A DNA stretch of 15,141 nucleotides from JAFDZV01 sp966128725 (GCA_966128725.1 CBHYLN010000133.1:1-15141), one strand, 5' to 3'; counted from the first letter of the stretch, positions 1 to 7,382 are shown. The notes: a model not told the origin generated them from the sequence alone. Numbers and translations: made by a program.

Positions 1-2091
1 GTTGAACGGTACCACCGTCTCGCCGGCCTCAAGCGTACCGTTGTGCACAACGGCAACCTCGCTGCCCGTGGCGTCCACAACGCTCAGGCTTACCTGTGTT
101 GGGGCATCCAGCCGGACATGGATGTTGGTGTTGCCGCTGAAGGGATTGGGGGAGTTGGCCAGCAACATCCCGGCCGACGTGCCGATCGGTGAACGCTCGA
201 CACCGGAAACGGCAAGCTCATCGTAGCGAACCACGCCGCCCTCAACCGTACCAATCCAGATCTGAAGATCCTGGCTGATGTACAGGCAGGTGACGCGGTC
301 GTCGCTCAGGCCGGAGTTCTCGCTGCTGAACACATTCCACGTGTTGCCCTTCTTGCGAATCAGACCCTGCGAGCCGGTGCCCATCCACACCACGCCGTTG
401 CGGTCCACCGCGACGGCCGACATGTTGTCGGTTGGTATTGGCGAATTAAACGTGGCGAACTGCGTGAACGTGGTGCCGCTCAGCTTTGCGCAGCCGGCGT
501 CGGCCGTGGCAAGCCAGACATCACCGCTGGTTGGGTCCACGGCAATCGAATGCACGATGTCGCTGCCCATCTCCGCGTGATCGTTCACGGAGTACTTGGT
601 CCAGTTGGAGCCGTCGAACTTCGCGATGCCGGAGAAGTCCATCCCCAGCCAGAGCGTGGTGCCGTCGCGGTCAAGCGCCAGCGACGAGATGCTGCCAAAC
701 GGGATGCCGGAGTTCGATGTGGTGTACACCGTCCAGCTTGTGCCGTCGTACTTGGCCAGGCCCTCTTCGCCGCCTGCCCACACGTTGTTGTTCTTGTCGA
801 CAACGATGGATTTGAACTTGCGTCCGGCGCCCGTGAGCGACTGCCGAGCAAAAGTGCCGGTTGACGGGTTCCCCATGTCAACACCATTGTCGGTTGCCAG
901 CCACGCATTGCCCGTGCTGTCGATTGCCATCGTGTTGATGTTGCGATACTCGAACTGGCCGGCCTGCCAGGTCTTCCACTGGCTGTCGAAACGGGTCAGC
1001 GTATGCGAGCAGAACCACTTGGTGTTGTCCTTGGTGACAAGGATGCCGGAGATGTTGTTGCCCACCAGACCGGTTTCCGACAGGCTGGCCTTCACGAACG
1101 TGCCCGTCTTGTTGCTGGCGATGCCGTCCATCTTTCCGCACCAGATCGAGCCGTCGTTATCGGCGAATGCCGAGAATACCGCAAGCTGTGCGTTGCTGGT
1201 GGCGGTGGTTGGATAACGAACCGCGACCTGCGATGCGGGATCCCAGATGGCGAGGTTGGTGTATGTGCTTACCAGCATCTTGCCGTCGGGGCCCTGGCTG
1301 ATGTCGTAGATCGCCTCGTCCGGTGTCTTGAACCCGTTCTGCTGCGGCAGCGAGAAGTCGATCGAGGTCCAACTGCTGGCGGCTTCGTCCACCTGCATCA
1401 CCAGGCCGCTGTGGTTGCCGATCCACATCTTGCCGTTGACATTCGTGGCGATCGCGCTCACCGTGTCGTCCTTTCCGCCAACAAAGGAGCTGGGCTTGAA
1501 ATTCTTCCAGGTGCCGCCGGAGTACTTCCACAATCCCCGGTAGAGATGCCCCACCCACACGTTGTTGTTCGCGTCTACCGCCACCGAAAGCAGGCGGCTA
1601 TCCTCAACACCCCAGTCGTCCCGGTTGAACACCTTCCAATCGTTGGAGCGGTTGAAGCGGACAAGGCCTTCGTCGGTGGCAATCCAGAGGTTGCCGCTGC
1701 CGTCGATTGCCAGATCCTCGATGGAATTCGATGGCAGCCAGGAGTTGTTGGTCTTGTAGGAAACCCAGGTGGAGTTTCCGTCGAACTTCATCAGGCCGCC
1801 GTTCGCGGTGCCAATCCAGAGTGCGCCGTCGCCATCCTTCAGCAACGTGTTGACATGCATGTCGCGAAGGCCGGAGTTTGCCCGGCTGTAGTAGGTCCGG
1901 GTTCCTGTGCCCTTGTCCACCTTCACCAATCCGCCGCCGTTCAGGCCAACCCAGAACACGTTGCCATCGTTCAGAAGAACGCGCGCGATGCTGCCGTCGG
2001 TGTAGTTGTACCACTGGGCGGTTGCAGTGACCGCGGACGCGGCCAGCAGGAGGGCTAACGCCGCAATGAGTTTGGGGTAACGAATCTTCAT
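1..2091 (-). CDS. Secreted two-propeller (14 Reg_prop-like repeats) protein with T9SS sorting domain, 3' end cut by window
   Basis: The reading frame is open from the ATG at 2089-2091 to the window edge (697 codons, no stop), so the C-terminus is missing. Residues 1-25 form a signal peptide (MKIRYPK, then a Leu/Ala-rich core, cleavage near ATA|Q). Residues about 30-623 hold 14 repeats of about 43 residues around a core such as LWIGTANGGLMKF; the core Trp falls at 47, 92, 136, 179, 223, 317, 359, 397, 438, 480, 526, 569 and 612, with one repeat near 272 lacking it. This is the two-component-regulator propeller type, and 14 repeats fit two seven-bladed beta-propellers. From residue 645 (ANSPNPF) a type A T9SS sorting domain begins and runs off the edge. 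No kinase or membrane segment is visible, so it is more likely a surface or exported protein than a hybrid sensor. The ligand is unknown. Confidence 0.9.
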   Translation of the reverse strand, partial: MKIRYPKLIAALALLLAASAVTATAQWYNYTDGSIARVLLNDGNVFWVGLNGGGLVKVDKGTGTRTYYSRANSGLRDMHVNTLLKDGDGALWIGTANGGLMKFDGNSTWVSYKTNNSWLPSNSIEDLAIDGSGNLWIATDEGLVRFNRSNDWKVFNRDDWGVEDSRLLSVAVDANNNVWVGHLYRGLWKYSGGTWKNFKPSSFVGGKDDTVSAIATNVNGKMWIGNHSGLVMQVDEAASSWTSIDFSLPQQNGFKTPDEAIYDISQGPDGKMLVSTYTNLAIWDPASQVAVRYPTTATSNAQLAVFSAFADNDGSIWCGKMDGIASNKTGTFVKASLSETGLVGNNISGILVTKDNTKWFCSHTLTRFDSQWKTWQAGQFEYRNINTMAIDSTGNAWLATDNGVDMGNPSTGTFARQSLTGAGRKFKSIVVDKNNNVWAGGEEGLAKYDGTSWTVYTTSNSGIPFGSISSLALDRDGTTLWLGMDFSGIAKFDGSNWTKYSVNDHAEMGSDIVHSIAVDPTSGDVWLATADAGCAKLSGTTFTQFATFNSPIPTDNMSAVAVDRNGVVWMGTGSQGLIRKKGNTWNVFSSENSGLSDDRVTCLYISQDLQIWIGTVEGGVVRYDELAVSGVERSPIGTSAGMLLANSPNPFSGNTNIHVRLDAPTQVSLSVVDATGSEVAVVHNGTLEAGETVVPFN
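223..2004 (-). repeat. 14 tandem propeller-blade repeats in the coding sequence
   Basis: The translated minus strand shows 14 units spaced 38-49 residues apart. Each has a hydrophobic strand, a D-G/N-N turn, then W-[IVL]-[GA]-T-x-x-G-[LI]. Blades 6 and 8 are degenerate (KMLVSTY and KWFCSH instead of the canonical core). The units are diverged, so this is an old protein-level repeat, not a recent DNA duplication. Confidence 0.8.
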
Positions 2092-2520
2092 CGTGTCAAC
2101 CTGGGAATGTTGGTTGTTGGGTACGTCCGTGATGCCATGCACAGGTTCGGCAGTCCGGTGAATGCTGTGCGTTGGATCCGGTGTCGCGCCTTGTTTATGT
2201 CATGAGTATTGATCTGCCGTGTACATCACAGGGTGGCCGGATGCGCCATGCGATCGGGTCACCACGTTGGTTGATGAATCCGGACCGCATCCGCGTTGCC
2301 GGAACGTGCGGAGAAATCCGATACGGAAAAAGGGCATGCGTACGCCCATTGCACACCCGGTGGGCTGCAAAAAAGGGCATGAACTTCAGTCAGCGAATGG
2401 GTGCGGGGTGATTGCACTGTGTTCGCTGTTGTCGCGCCTGGCCGGAGAACGCGCAATGGAGGTTCCTAACATAGGGAGAACGGGAGACAGATGCTTGGAA
2501 AAAACGGAGTAACTTCGACG
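2092..2520. promoter_or_regulatory. Divergent intergenic region between the propeller gene and rdgB
   Basis: These roughly 430 bases must carry the promoters of both divergent genes, but I find no convincing TAnnTTTG element for either. It contains a 12-base direct repeat, AAAAAGGGCATG, at 2327-2338 and 2370-2381, and a hairpin at 2331-2346 that reads as a terminator on the minus strand. Short open frames here look non-coding in composition. No RNA gene is recognised. Confidence 0.5.
2327..2346 (-). terminator. Possible intrinsic terminator with no obvious upstream gene
   Basis: Read on the minus strand, GGGCGT (2341-2346) and ATGCCC (2331-2336) can pair, with one G-U pair, around a four-base ACGC loop, and are followed directly by five T (2327-2331 as A on the plus strand). 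It sits in the leader of the propeller gene with no minus-strand gene before it, so it could end a small RNA, act as an attenuator, or be chance. Confidence 0.3.
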
Positions 2521-3147
2521 ATGCAGATTCTCATTGCCTCGAACAATGCCCATAAGGCCGCCGAGCTTTCGGCCATCCTGAACGATATCCCCGGAGTCGA
2601 GTTCCTTACACTCCGCGACCTGGCCGATCCGCCGGCCGAACCGGTCGAGGACGGCGCAACCCTGGAGGAAAACGCCTACATCAAGGCCGTGGAGACGTTC
2701 TCGGCCACGGGCATCCCCACCATTGCCGACGACACCGGCCTGGAGGTCCCGGCACTGGGCGGTGAGCCGGGCGTGCGCTCGGCCCGGTATGCCGGGGCCG
2801 ATGCCACATATATGGACAACTGCCGTCACCTTCTTCAGCAATTGGAACAAGCCGGGAGCGCCGATCGTTCGGCTCGCTTTCGTACGGTTCTGTGTTACGC
2901 CGATCAATTCGGTACGATCCTGGCCGAGGGAAGCGTTGATGGCGCCATCGAGTCCGAGTACCGTGGCGAGGGAGGCTTCGGGTACGATCCTCTGTTCGTG
3001 CCGGCGGGCGATGCCCGGACGTTCGCGGAGATGACACCCGACCAGAAGAACGCCGTAAGCCATCGCGCTCGCGCGATAGCCGCGATGCGCGCATTGCTTG
3101 CAAACCATATCAGCATTGCCCAGGCCGGCGAAGTTGAGGTCCGATAA
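2521..3147 (+). CDS. rdgB: RdgB/HAM1 family non-canonical purine NTP pyrophosphatase
   Basis: A 208-residue protein of the Ham1/RdgB family, which hydrolyses ITP, dITP and XTP to monophosphates and pyrophosphate in the cytoplasm and so keeps deaminated purines out of DNA and RNA. Family motifs are in order: SNNAHK (7-12), ADDTGLEV (69-76), PGVRSARYAG (84-93), GFGYDPLF (152-159) and EMT..KN..SHRA (170-183). Length is normal. I chose ATG 2521 because family members begin with a few residues before the SNN/TGN loop, and a GGAG lies at 2506-2509. An in-frame ATG at 2491 with GGGAG at 2482-2486 would add 10 residues and cannot be excluded. The stop TAA shares its last base with the next gene's ATG, indicating a translationally coupled operon. 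Confidence 0.95.
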   Translation: MQILIASNNAHKAAELSAILNDIPGVEFLTLRDLADPPAEPVEDGATLEENAYIKAVETFSATGIPTIADDTGLEVPALGGEPGVRSARYAGADATYMDNCRHLLQQLEQAGSADRSARFRTVLCYADQFGTILAEGSVDGAIESEYRGEGGFGYDPLFVPAGDARTFAEMTPDQKNAVSHRARAIAAMRALLANHISIAQAGEVEVR

Positions 3148-4310
3148 TGGAAGATGCATCCTACGAACGCGTGCCGCATACCCGCACGCTGGTGGTGACC
3201 AGCGGGCAGGCGCCGGAGCGCATCGATCGTTTCATCACCCACGCGGTGATGCGCGCCACGCGCAACCGCGTGCAGGCCGCCATCGAAAACGGCGCCGTGC
3301 TTGTCAACGGCCGGCCTACCAAGGCCAGCTACAAGGTGCAGCCGGGCGACGCCATCGTGATAACGCTGATGAAGCCGCCGCCAATCGAGCTGATCGCGCA
3401 GGACATCCCGCTTGATGTTGTGCACGAGGATGACGATATGCTGGTGGTGAACAAGCCGGCCGGAATGGTGACACACCCGGGGTACGGAAACCGCGATGGG
3501 ACATTGGTCAATGCCGTGTTGTTCCACGTTGGCGGGCCGCTTCCGGATATCGGTGCCGCGCTGGAGGACGAGGTTGACGCCGTCGAAGAGGGTGACACTG
3601 CCGAAGAGGTGGACGCCGCCGAAGCGGGCGAAGCCGCTGTTGATGGCATTGATGATATCGAGTCGGTGCTGGCCGGCGATGACGAGGATATCCCGAACCT
3701 CCCCGAGTCCGGCGATCTGGACGACGGCGCCGGTCCGCGGCCGGGTATCGTGCACCGCCTGGACAAGGAAACCAGCGGCGTGATGGTGGTGGCGAAGAAT
3801 GCCGATGCGCAGTCGTATCTGGCGCGTCAGTTCGCCGAACGAACCGCCAAGCGCGAGTACTGGGCGATAGCGTGGGGCGTGTTCAAGGAGGATGAGGGCG
3901 AGATCGAGGGGAATATCGGACGCGATCCGCGCGACCGCAAGCGCTTTACGGTGGTGCGTCGCGGCGGGAAATACGCGCTGACACGGTATCGCGTGGTGGA
4001 GCGTTTCGAGTTCGCAACGCTGATCGCGCTCCGCCTTGCAACCGGCCGCACACATCAGATCCGGGTTCACTGCGCGCACATCGGCCATCCGCTGTTCGGC
4101 GATCCAACCTATGGCGGGCGGGCGGTTGTGTATCCGGGCGTTGGCGGGAAACATCGCCAGCGAATCGCCAACCTGCTGCAGTTGATGCAGCGCCAGGCGT
4201 TGCATGCAAAGTCGTTGGGATTAAAACAGCCCACCACACGCGAGCCGATGGAGTTCCAATCCGAGTTGCCCGACGACATGCAGCAGTTGATCGCCGCGCT
4301 GCGGTCCTGA
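3147..4310 (+). CDS. rluD: RluA/RluD-family ribosomal large-subunit pseudouridine synthase with acidic insert
   Basis: A 387-residue protein. Residues about 22-75 form an S4 RNA-binding domain (RIDRFI ... VLVNGRPTKASYKVQPGD). The catalytic domain follows, with VVNKPAGMVTHPG (100-112), the catalytic motif HRLDKETSG (203-211, nucleophile Asp206), KREYWAI (235-241) and GRTHQIRVH (300-308). The family isomerises uridine to pseudouridine in 23S rRNA; RluD modifies helix 69. The assignment within the family is likely but not certain. It is longer than the usual 300-330 residues because of an insert near residues 131-194 with 25 Asp/Glu and no Lys, Arg or His, placed between LVNAVLFHVG and RPGIVHRLD. 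Its ATG overlaps the rdgB stop by one base (TAATG). Confidence 0.93.
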   Translation: MEDASYERVPHTRTLVVTSGQAPERIDRFITHAVMRATRNRVQAAIENGAVLVNGRPTKASYKVQPGDAIVITLMKPPPIELIAQDIPLDVVHEDDDMLVVNKPAGMVTHPGYGNRDGTLVNAVLFHVGGPLPDIGAALEDEVDAVEEGDTAEEVDAAEAGEAAVDGIDDIESVLAGDDEDIPNLPESGDLDDGAGPRPGIVHRLDKETSGVMVVAKNADAQSYLARQFAERTAKREYWAIAWGVFKEDEGEIEGNIGRDPRDRKRFTVVRRGGKYALTRYRVVERFEFATLIALRLATGRTHQIRVHCAHIGHPLFGDPTYGGRAVVYPGVGGKHRQRIANLLQLMQRQALHAKSLGLKQPTTREPMEFQSELPDDMQQLIAALRS

Positions 4311-4395
4311 CGCTCCGATCCCGGGGCACATAACCGCCGGCCTCGGGATGGCGTCTCATACCTGATGCGGGGGAGCAGATGTCCGCAGATATACG

Positions 4396-4428
4396 GCAAC
4401 GGGCTCCGGAATATCCGGGGCCCGTTGC
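4396..4428. terminator. Strong hairpin between convergent genes, probable bidirectional terminator
   Basis: GCAACGGGCTCCGGA (4396-4410) pairs with TCCGGGGCCCGTTGC (4414-4428) over 15 positions with a single G-U pair and a three-base ATA loop. It lies 86 bases after the pseudouridine synthase stop and 54 bases after the stop of the convergent barrel gene. No clear T tract follows on either strand, so it may slow polymerase or protect 3' ends rather than act as a classic terminator. Confidence 0.6.
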
Positions 4429-4481
4429 ATTGTGCGCCAGGCATGTTGTTCGCCTTGTGCGCGGGGTACCGCGGCGAGCCG

Positions 4482-5180
4482 TTAGAAGTACACGCCCAAC
4501 ATTACCGCGAACGCACCGATGCCGATATCCAGATAGCTTTTGCCATCGGTGGTCTTGCCCTTGTTCTCCGAGCTCGAGCTGGAGGAAAGAACCCCAAGCT
4601 GATACTCGGCGCCGAAGCTGATGGCGCTCCAGGGGAAATATTCCACGCCGAATATCGCGCCGCCGCCGATCGAATTGTATGACTTCGTGGTCGTGCTCCG
4701 AAGCGTGTCGTCCGGATCGCCCGTCGTGTTCGAGCTGTGGCTGTAGCTGACGAACACGCCGGTGTATGCCGTTACCGGGCCGGTCTTCACCAGATGGAAC
4801 TCAAGGCCGGGCGTAATGCCCAGGATAAGATCCTTCACGTCGTCGGTTTTCCCGGTTGTGTCGCCGGCACGCGGCGTGGATGCCGTGGAGGATCCCAGCC
4901 CCACCGCGCCACGTAATGCCACGTTGTCGCTCAGGAAGTACTTCATCCCGAAGCCGACGATCGGCTGCGAGATACGGAATCCGGTGAACAACGAATCGAA
5001 CCCAAGCAGGGTAAACGGCACCGAACCGGCGCGCGCGCCGCCCACACCGAAGTCACCGAACCCGTTGAACGAAAACTGGAGGGCCTTGTCGCCTGAATTG
5101 GTGCGGGGCTTTGTGTCCTGGGCATTGGCGGTGCAGACAAACGCTGCGGCGATGAGAATCGTTAATGCGAAACGCTTCAT
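4482..5180 (-). CDS. Putative outer-membrane beta-barrel protein
   Basis: A 232-residue protein. Residues 1-21 are a clear signal peptide (MKRF, Leu/Ile/Ala core, CTANA|Q). The mature part is rich in alternating polar and hydrophobic strands with many Gly, Ser and Thr, for example FSFNGFGDFGVGGARAG, GMKYFLSDNVALRGAVGLG and FHLVKTGPVTAYTGVFVSYS. It ends in GAFAVMLGVYF, with the terminal aromatic residue typical of barrel proteins. This fits small porin-like or OmpW/OmpX-like barrels of about eight strands; I cannot name a family or substrate. ATG 5180 is chosen because it begins the signal peptide and has AGGAG nine bases upstream. The frame stays open to an ATG at 5300, but that extension is not signal-like. 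Confidence 0.75.
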   Translation of the reverse strand: MKRFALTILIAAAFVCTANAQDTKPRTNSGDKALQFSFNGFGDFGVGGARAGSVPFTLLGFDSLFTGFRISQPIVGFGMKYFLSDNVALRGAVGLGSSTASTPRAGDTTGKTDDVKDLILGITPGLEFHLVKTGPVTAYTGVFVSYSHSSNTTGDPDDTLRSTTTKSYNSIGGGAIFGVEYFPWSAISFGAEYQLGVLSSSSSSENKGKTTDGKSYLDIGIGAFAVMLGVYF

Positions 5181-5359
5181 CAGTGGAAACTCCTGCAATT
5201 GGTAGAAAGGGAATGCGGCCGCAATACAGGGCCGACATTGCTTCGGATCCATTGGGGGGGAAGTTCCCGTCCGCGCCAGACGACGGGGCATCGAGTACAA
5301 TCACGCTGTTGGGGGGTGTTCCATGTACAGGCCTGATGCGCAGTGATTACGGTGCGGAA

Positions 5360-5389
5360 CAAAGATAAACCCGGGCGTGCTTTCCGCAA
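5360..5389 (-). promoter_or_regulatory. Bacteroidota-type promoter of the barrel gene
   Basis: On the minus strand TTG (plus-strand 5387-5389) is followed after exactly 19 bases by TATCTTTG (5360-5367). This matches the -33 TTG and -7 TAnnTTTG elements known for the Bacteroidota housekeeping sigma factor. Transcription would start near 5353 and reach ATG 5180 after about 170 bases. Confidence 0.6.
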
Positions 5390-5454
5390 TTGTATTCGCG
5401 TTGGCAGCATCATCAACCGGGCAACCGCATCGATTGTGCCAGGGCCAGACGCGA

Positions 5455-5490
5455 AGGAACACCGGCCGCGCAATTGCAACCGGTGTTCCT
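5455..5490. terminator. Hairpin downstream of the CxGxGxC-repeat gene
   Basis: AGGAACACCGG (5455-5465) and CCGGTGTTCCT (5480-5490) form a perfect 11-bp inverted repeat with a 14-base loop. It starts 38 bases beyond the stop of the 5528-7225 gene. There is no T tract, so the terminator role is inferred from position and stem strength. Confidence 0.5.
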
Positions 5491-5497
5491 GTCAGGT

Positions 5498-5517
5498 GGG
5501 GCCAGCCCCCGTATCAA
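5498..5517 (-). repeat. Dispersed intergenic motif, copy 1
   Basis: GGGGCCAGCCCCCGTATCAA on the plus strand. It includes a short GGGG/CCCC hairpin and begins 11 bases after the stop of the minus-strand repeat-protein gene. The ending CCGTATCAA recurs at 7515-7523 and 9557-9565. Confidence 0.4.
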
Positions 5518-5527
5518 GTGTCGATGG

Positions 5528-7225
5528 TTACTTCGCCACGACAACCCTGCCGGTCCGTACACCCTGCTGCGTGCGCAGCGAGAAGAGATAGACTCCGTTG
5601 GCAAGCGAACCGGTGCTGAACTCCACGCGCTGGGCGCCAGCCTGCATCTGCTGTTGGTTGGCCAGCGTCGCAACCGTGTGGCCCTGCATGTCGGTCAGCC
5701 AGAGGCTTACAACACCGGCGGTTGGGAGGTCGAACCCGATGAATCCGGTGTTGGTGACGGGATTTGGATGAACCGTGACACCGCTTGTGGCCAGGGCAGC
5801 GTTCACCGAGGCAACTTCACCGTTGCGTACGAAAACCCGCGCAACACCATTCGGATTCGTATGATAATCAACCGCGTAGTCGCCGGGAAGGATCGTCGTG
5901 ATGCCGAGCGCCGTGGCGGTGGCGGAGTCCAGCGAGACAGGCCCGTCAACGTGCAGGAACTCCTCATGATCCGGGGCGCTGCCAACGAAGTCCAGCTCAA
6001 GCGTGCCGTTGTCGCCTGTTGCGATGGCCTGCGCCGAGCGGTCGGAGATGTTCAGATCCAGGCCCAACGTGACGCTGCAGATTCCGAAGCCACGGCAGTT
6101 GCGACTGCGACGGCCAACTTCCACGTCGATCACGATGCCGACGCGCTGCACGTTCAACTGAACGCTTGTGCCGCCGTGGGAATCGTGTGCAAGCTGATAC
6201 GTGCCCTTGCGGATAACCAGGCTCTTGGCGCCCAACGAGCGGGCGATAGCGGAATCGACGGTCACATCCTCCTCAACAACGAACTCGTCGCCCTGCTCCG
6301 GCAAGGTGGAGAGAAACTGCATGTCAAGCGTGTTGCCGTTGAGCTGCGCAAGCGTCGGGACAACCCTGTCGGTATTGGTTGCTGTCTCAAAGCCGATCTT
6401 GATGCTGCAGATGCCGATCCCGCGGCAGTTGCGACTGGGGCGGCCAAACCGGATGTTGATCACGATACCTGCGGTCTGTACCGGAAGATCCACCGAGCCG
6501 TTCGGGTTTGCCGAGTAGTCCACGATGTACGTGCCGGGCTTCACCGTGACGCCGTTGGCGCCAAACTTCAGCGATGTGGCCGGGTCCAGCCGGATGGCCT
6601 CATCGATGATCAGGGCCTGGCCCGGCTGGCCGAACGGCGCCGCGAAGTCAAGGTGCAGCGTCTGGTTCGCAAGTGTCGCCGATGCCTCAACGGCCGTAGC
6701 GCTGTTCACATCTATGACGATACTGCAGATGCCGAAACCCGTGCAGCCCTTGCTTTTACGTCCAGTCTCGATGTGGATGATGATGCCGCGCTGCGCGGCG
6801 TTCACCGTTACGTCGCCGAACGGATTCTTCGAGTAATCAACAACGTATGTGCCGGGCAGGATCGTAAGCGTGTGGCCGTTGCCGCCAACCGCCGTGGACG
6901 TGGCTGCGTCCAGGTGCATGGGCTCCTCGATGTTGAGCACGCTGCCCTGCTGGGCCAATGCCTGTTCAAACGAGATCTGGAGCTTGCCGCCGTTGAAGTT
7001 GCCGCGAGCGGTTGCCAGATTCTCGGTTGTCAACGGCCATTCCACCGATATGCCGCAGAATCCAAAGCCCCGGCAGGCATTGTGTGGCTGCCCGATCTTT
7101 ACCTTGATGATCGGTCCTGCGAGGGCCGATCCCGTAAGCAGCAGGAATGCGAACAGTGCGATGGCCGCGTTGCGGACGATGTGGCGCGAAGGGCGATTGC
7201 TGGAAGCGGTACGATTGGTTGACAT
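5528..7225 (-). CDS. Secreted protein with four tandem CxGxGxC repeats and a T9SS type A sorting domain
   Basis: A 565-residue protein of unknown function. Residues 1-36 are a signal peptide (basic start, core IALFAFLLLTG, cleavage SALA|G). Four repeats follow directly: 37-146, 147-252, 253-362 and 363-470. Each opens with G-I-[IV]-I-x-[IV] and carries C-x-G-[FI]-G-[FI]-C (Cys pairs 51/57, 161/167, 267/273, 377/383). The first three close with GTY (125-127, 231-233, 341-343) and the fourth with GDY (448-450). Residues 484-565 are a C-terminal sorting domain (VHPNPV ... LTDMQGHTVATL ... GVYLFSLRTQQG ... VVVAK), which predicts export by T9SS and surface attachment or release. ATG 7225 is chosen because it begins the signal peptide and has GGAG six bases upstream. 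I do not recognise the repeat. The regular Cys pairs suggest four disulfides or metal sites. Confidence 0.93.
   Translation of the reverse strand: MSTNRTASSNRPSRHIVRNAAIALFAFLLLTGSALAGPIIKVKIGQPHNACRGFGFCGISVEWPLTTENLATARGNFNGGKLQISFEQALAQQGSVLNIEEPMHLDAATSTAVGGNGHTLTILPGTYVVDYSKNPFGDVTVNAAQRGIIIHIETGRKSKGCTGFGICSIVIDVNSATAVEASATLANQTLHLDFAAPFGQPGQALIIDEAIRLDPATSLKFGANGVTVKPGTYIVDYSANPNGSVDLPVQTAGIVINIRFGRPSRNCRGIGICSIKIGFETATNTDRVVPTLAQLNGNTLDMQFLSTLPEQGDEFVVEEDVTVDSAIARSLGAKSLVIRKGTYQLAHDSHGGTSVQLNVQRVGIVIDVEVGRRSRNCRGFGICSVTLGLDLNISDRSAQAIATGDNGTLELDFVGSAPDHEEFLHVDGPVSLDSATATALGITTILPGDYAVDYHTNPNGVARVFVRNGEVASVNAALATSGVTVHPNPVTNTGFIGFDLPTAGVVSLWLTDMQGHTVATLANQQQMQAGAQRVEFSTGSLANGVYLFSLRTQQGVRTGRVVVAK
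5816..7117 (-). repeat. Four tandem ~108-residue protein repeats (106-110 residues each)
   Basis: Units at 6788-7117, 6470-6787, 6140-6469 and 5816-6139 encode repeats 1-4. Repeats 3 and 4 still match at DNA level: around the Cys motif (6074-6139 against 6404-6469) I count 52 of 66 identical bases, so they probably arose by the latest duplication. Repeat 1 is the most diverged, with GQPHNAC in place of the G-R-x-S-x-x-C seen in the others. Confidence 0.85.
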
Positions 7226-7382
7226 GATTGACTCCGTGAGTTTTAGGTTGCTGTTGTCGTTCATCAACGAAACTGTATTCATGCTATCGCCACCGCTTAA
7301 ACGCTTCCTAAAGGCTCCCGGAAATTTTTCAGATGGGTCGCGACGCGCGGTTGCCGACCACTCCCGACGCGCGGAACCGTCC

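Larger units (their letters stand above)
5181..5527 (-). promoter_or_regulatory. Intergenic region and long leader of the barrel gene
   Basis: These roughly 350 bases separate two minus-strand genes. In minus-strand order they hold a hairpin after the upstream gene (5455-5490), a Bacteroidota-type promoter (5360-5389) and a leader of about 170 bases before ATG 5180. The leader contains C-runs (G7 at 5254-5260 and G6 at 5311-5316 on the plus strand) and a six-base stem, CCCGTC 5266-5271 with GACGGG 5282-5287. No gene is seen. Confidence 0.6.

Noticed and set aside
1003..2058. Plus-strand open frame of 351 codons
   Set aside because: It lies opposite the propeller gene, where 14 repeats are visible on the minus strand. 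The plus-strand protein shows no motif and arises from GC-rich codon shadowing.
2172..2411. Small plus-strand open frame of 79 codons before rdgB
   Set aside because: It has no ribosome binding site or protein-like pattern, and it crosses the hairpin and direct repeat at 2327-2381.
2904..4205. Minus-strand open frame of 433 codons
   Set aside because: It is antisense to rdgB and the pseudouridine synthase, both with clear family motifs. The product is His/Arg-rich with no recognisable domain.
5390..7222. Long plus-strand open frame of about 610 codons
   Set aside because: It is antisense to the repeat protein, whose signal peptide, regular repeats and sorting domain are clearly real. The plus-strand translation is low-complexity and Arg/Ala-rich with no domain.
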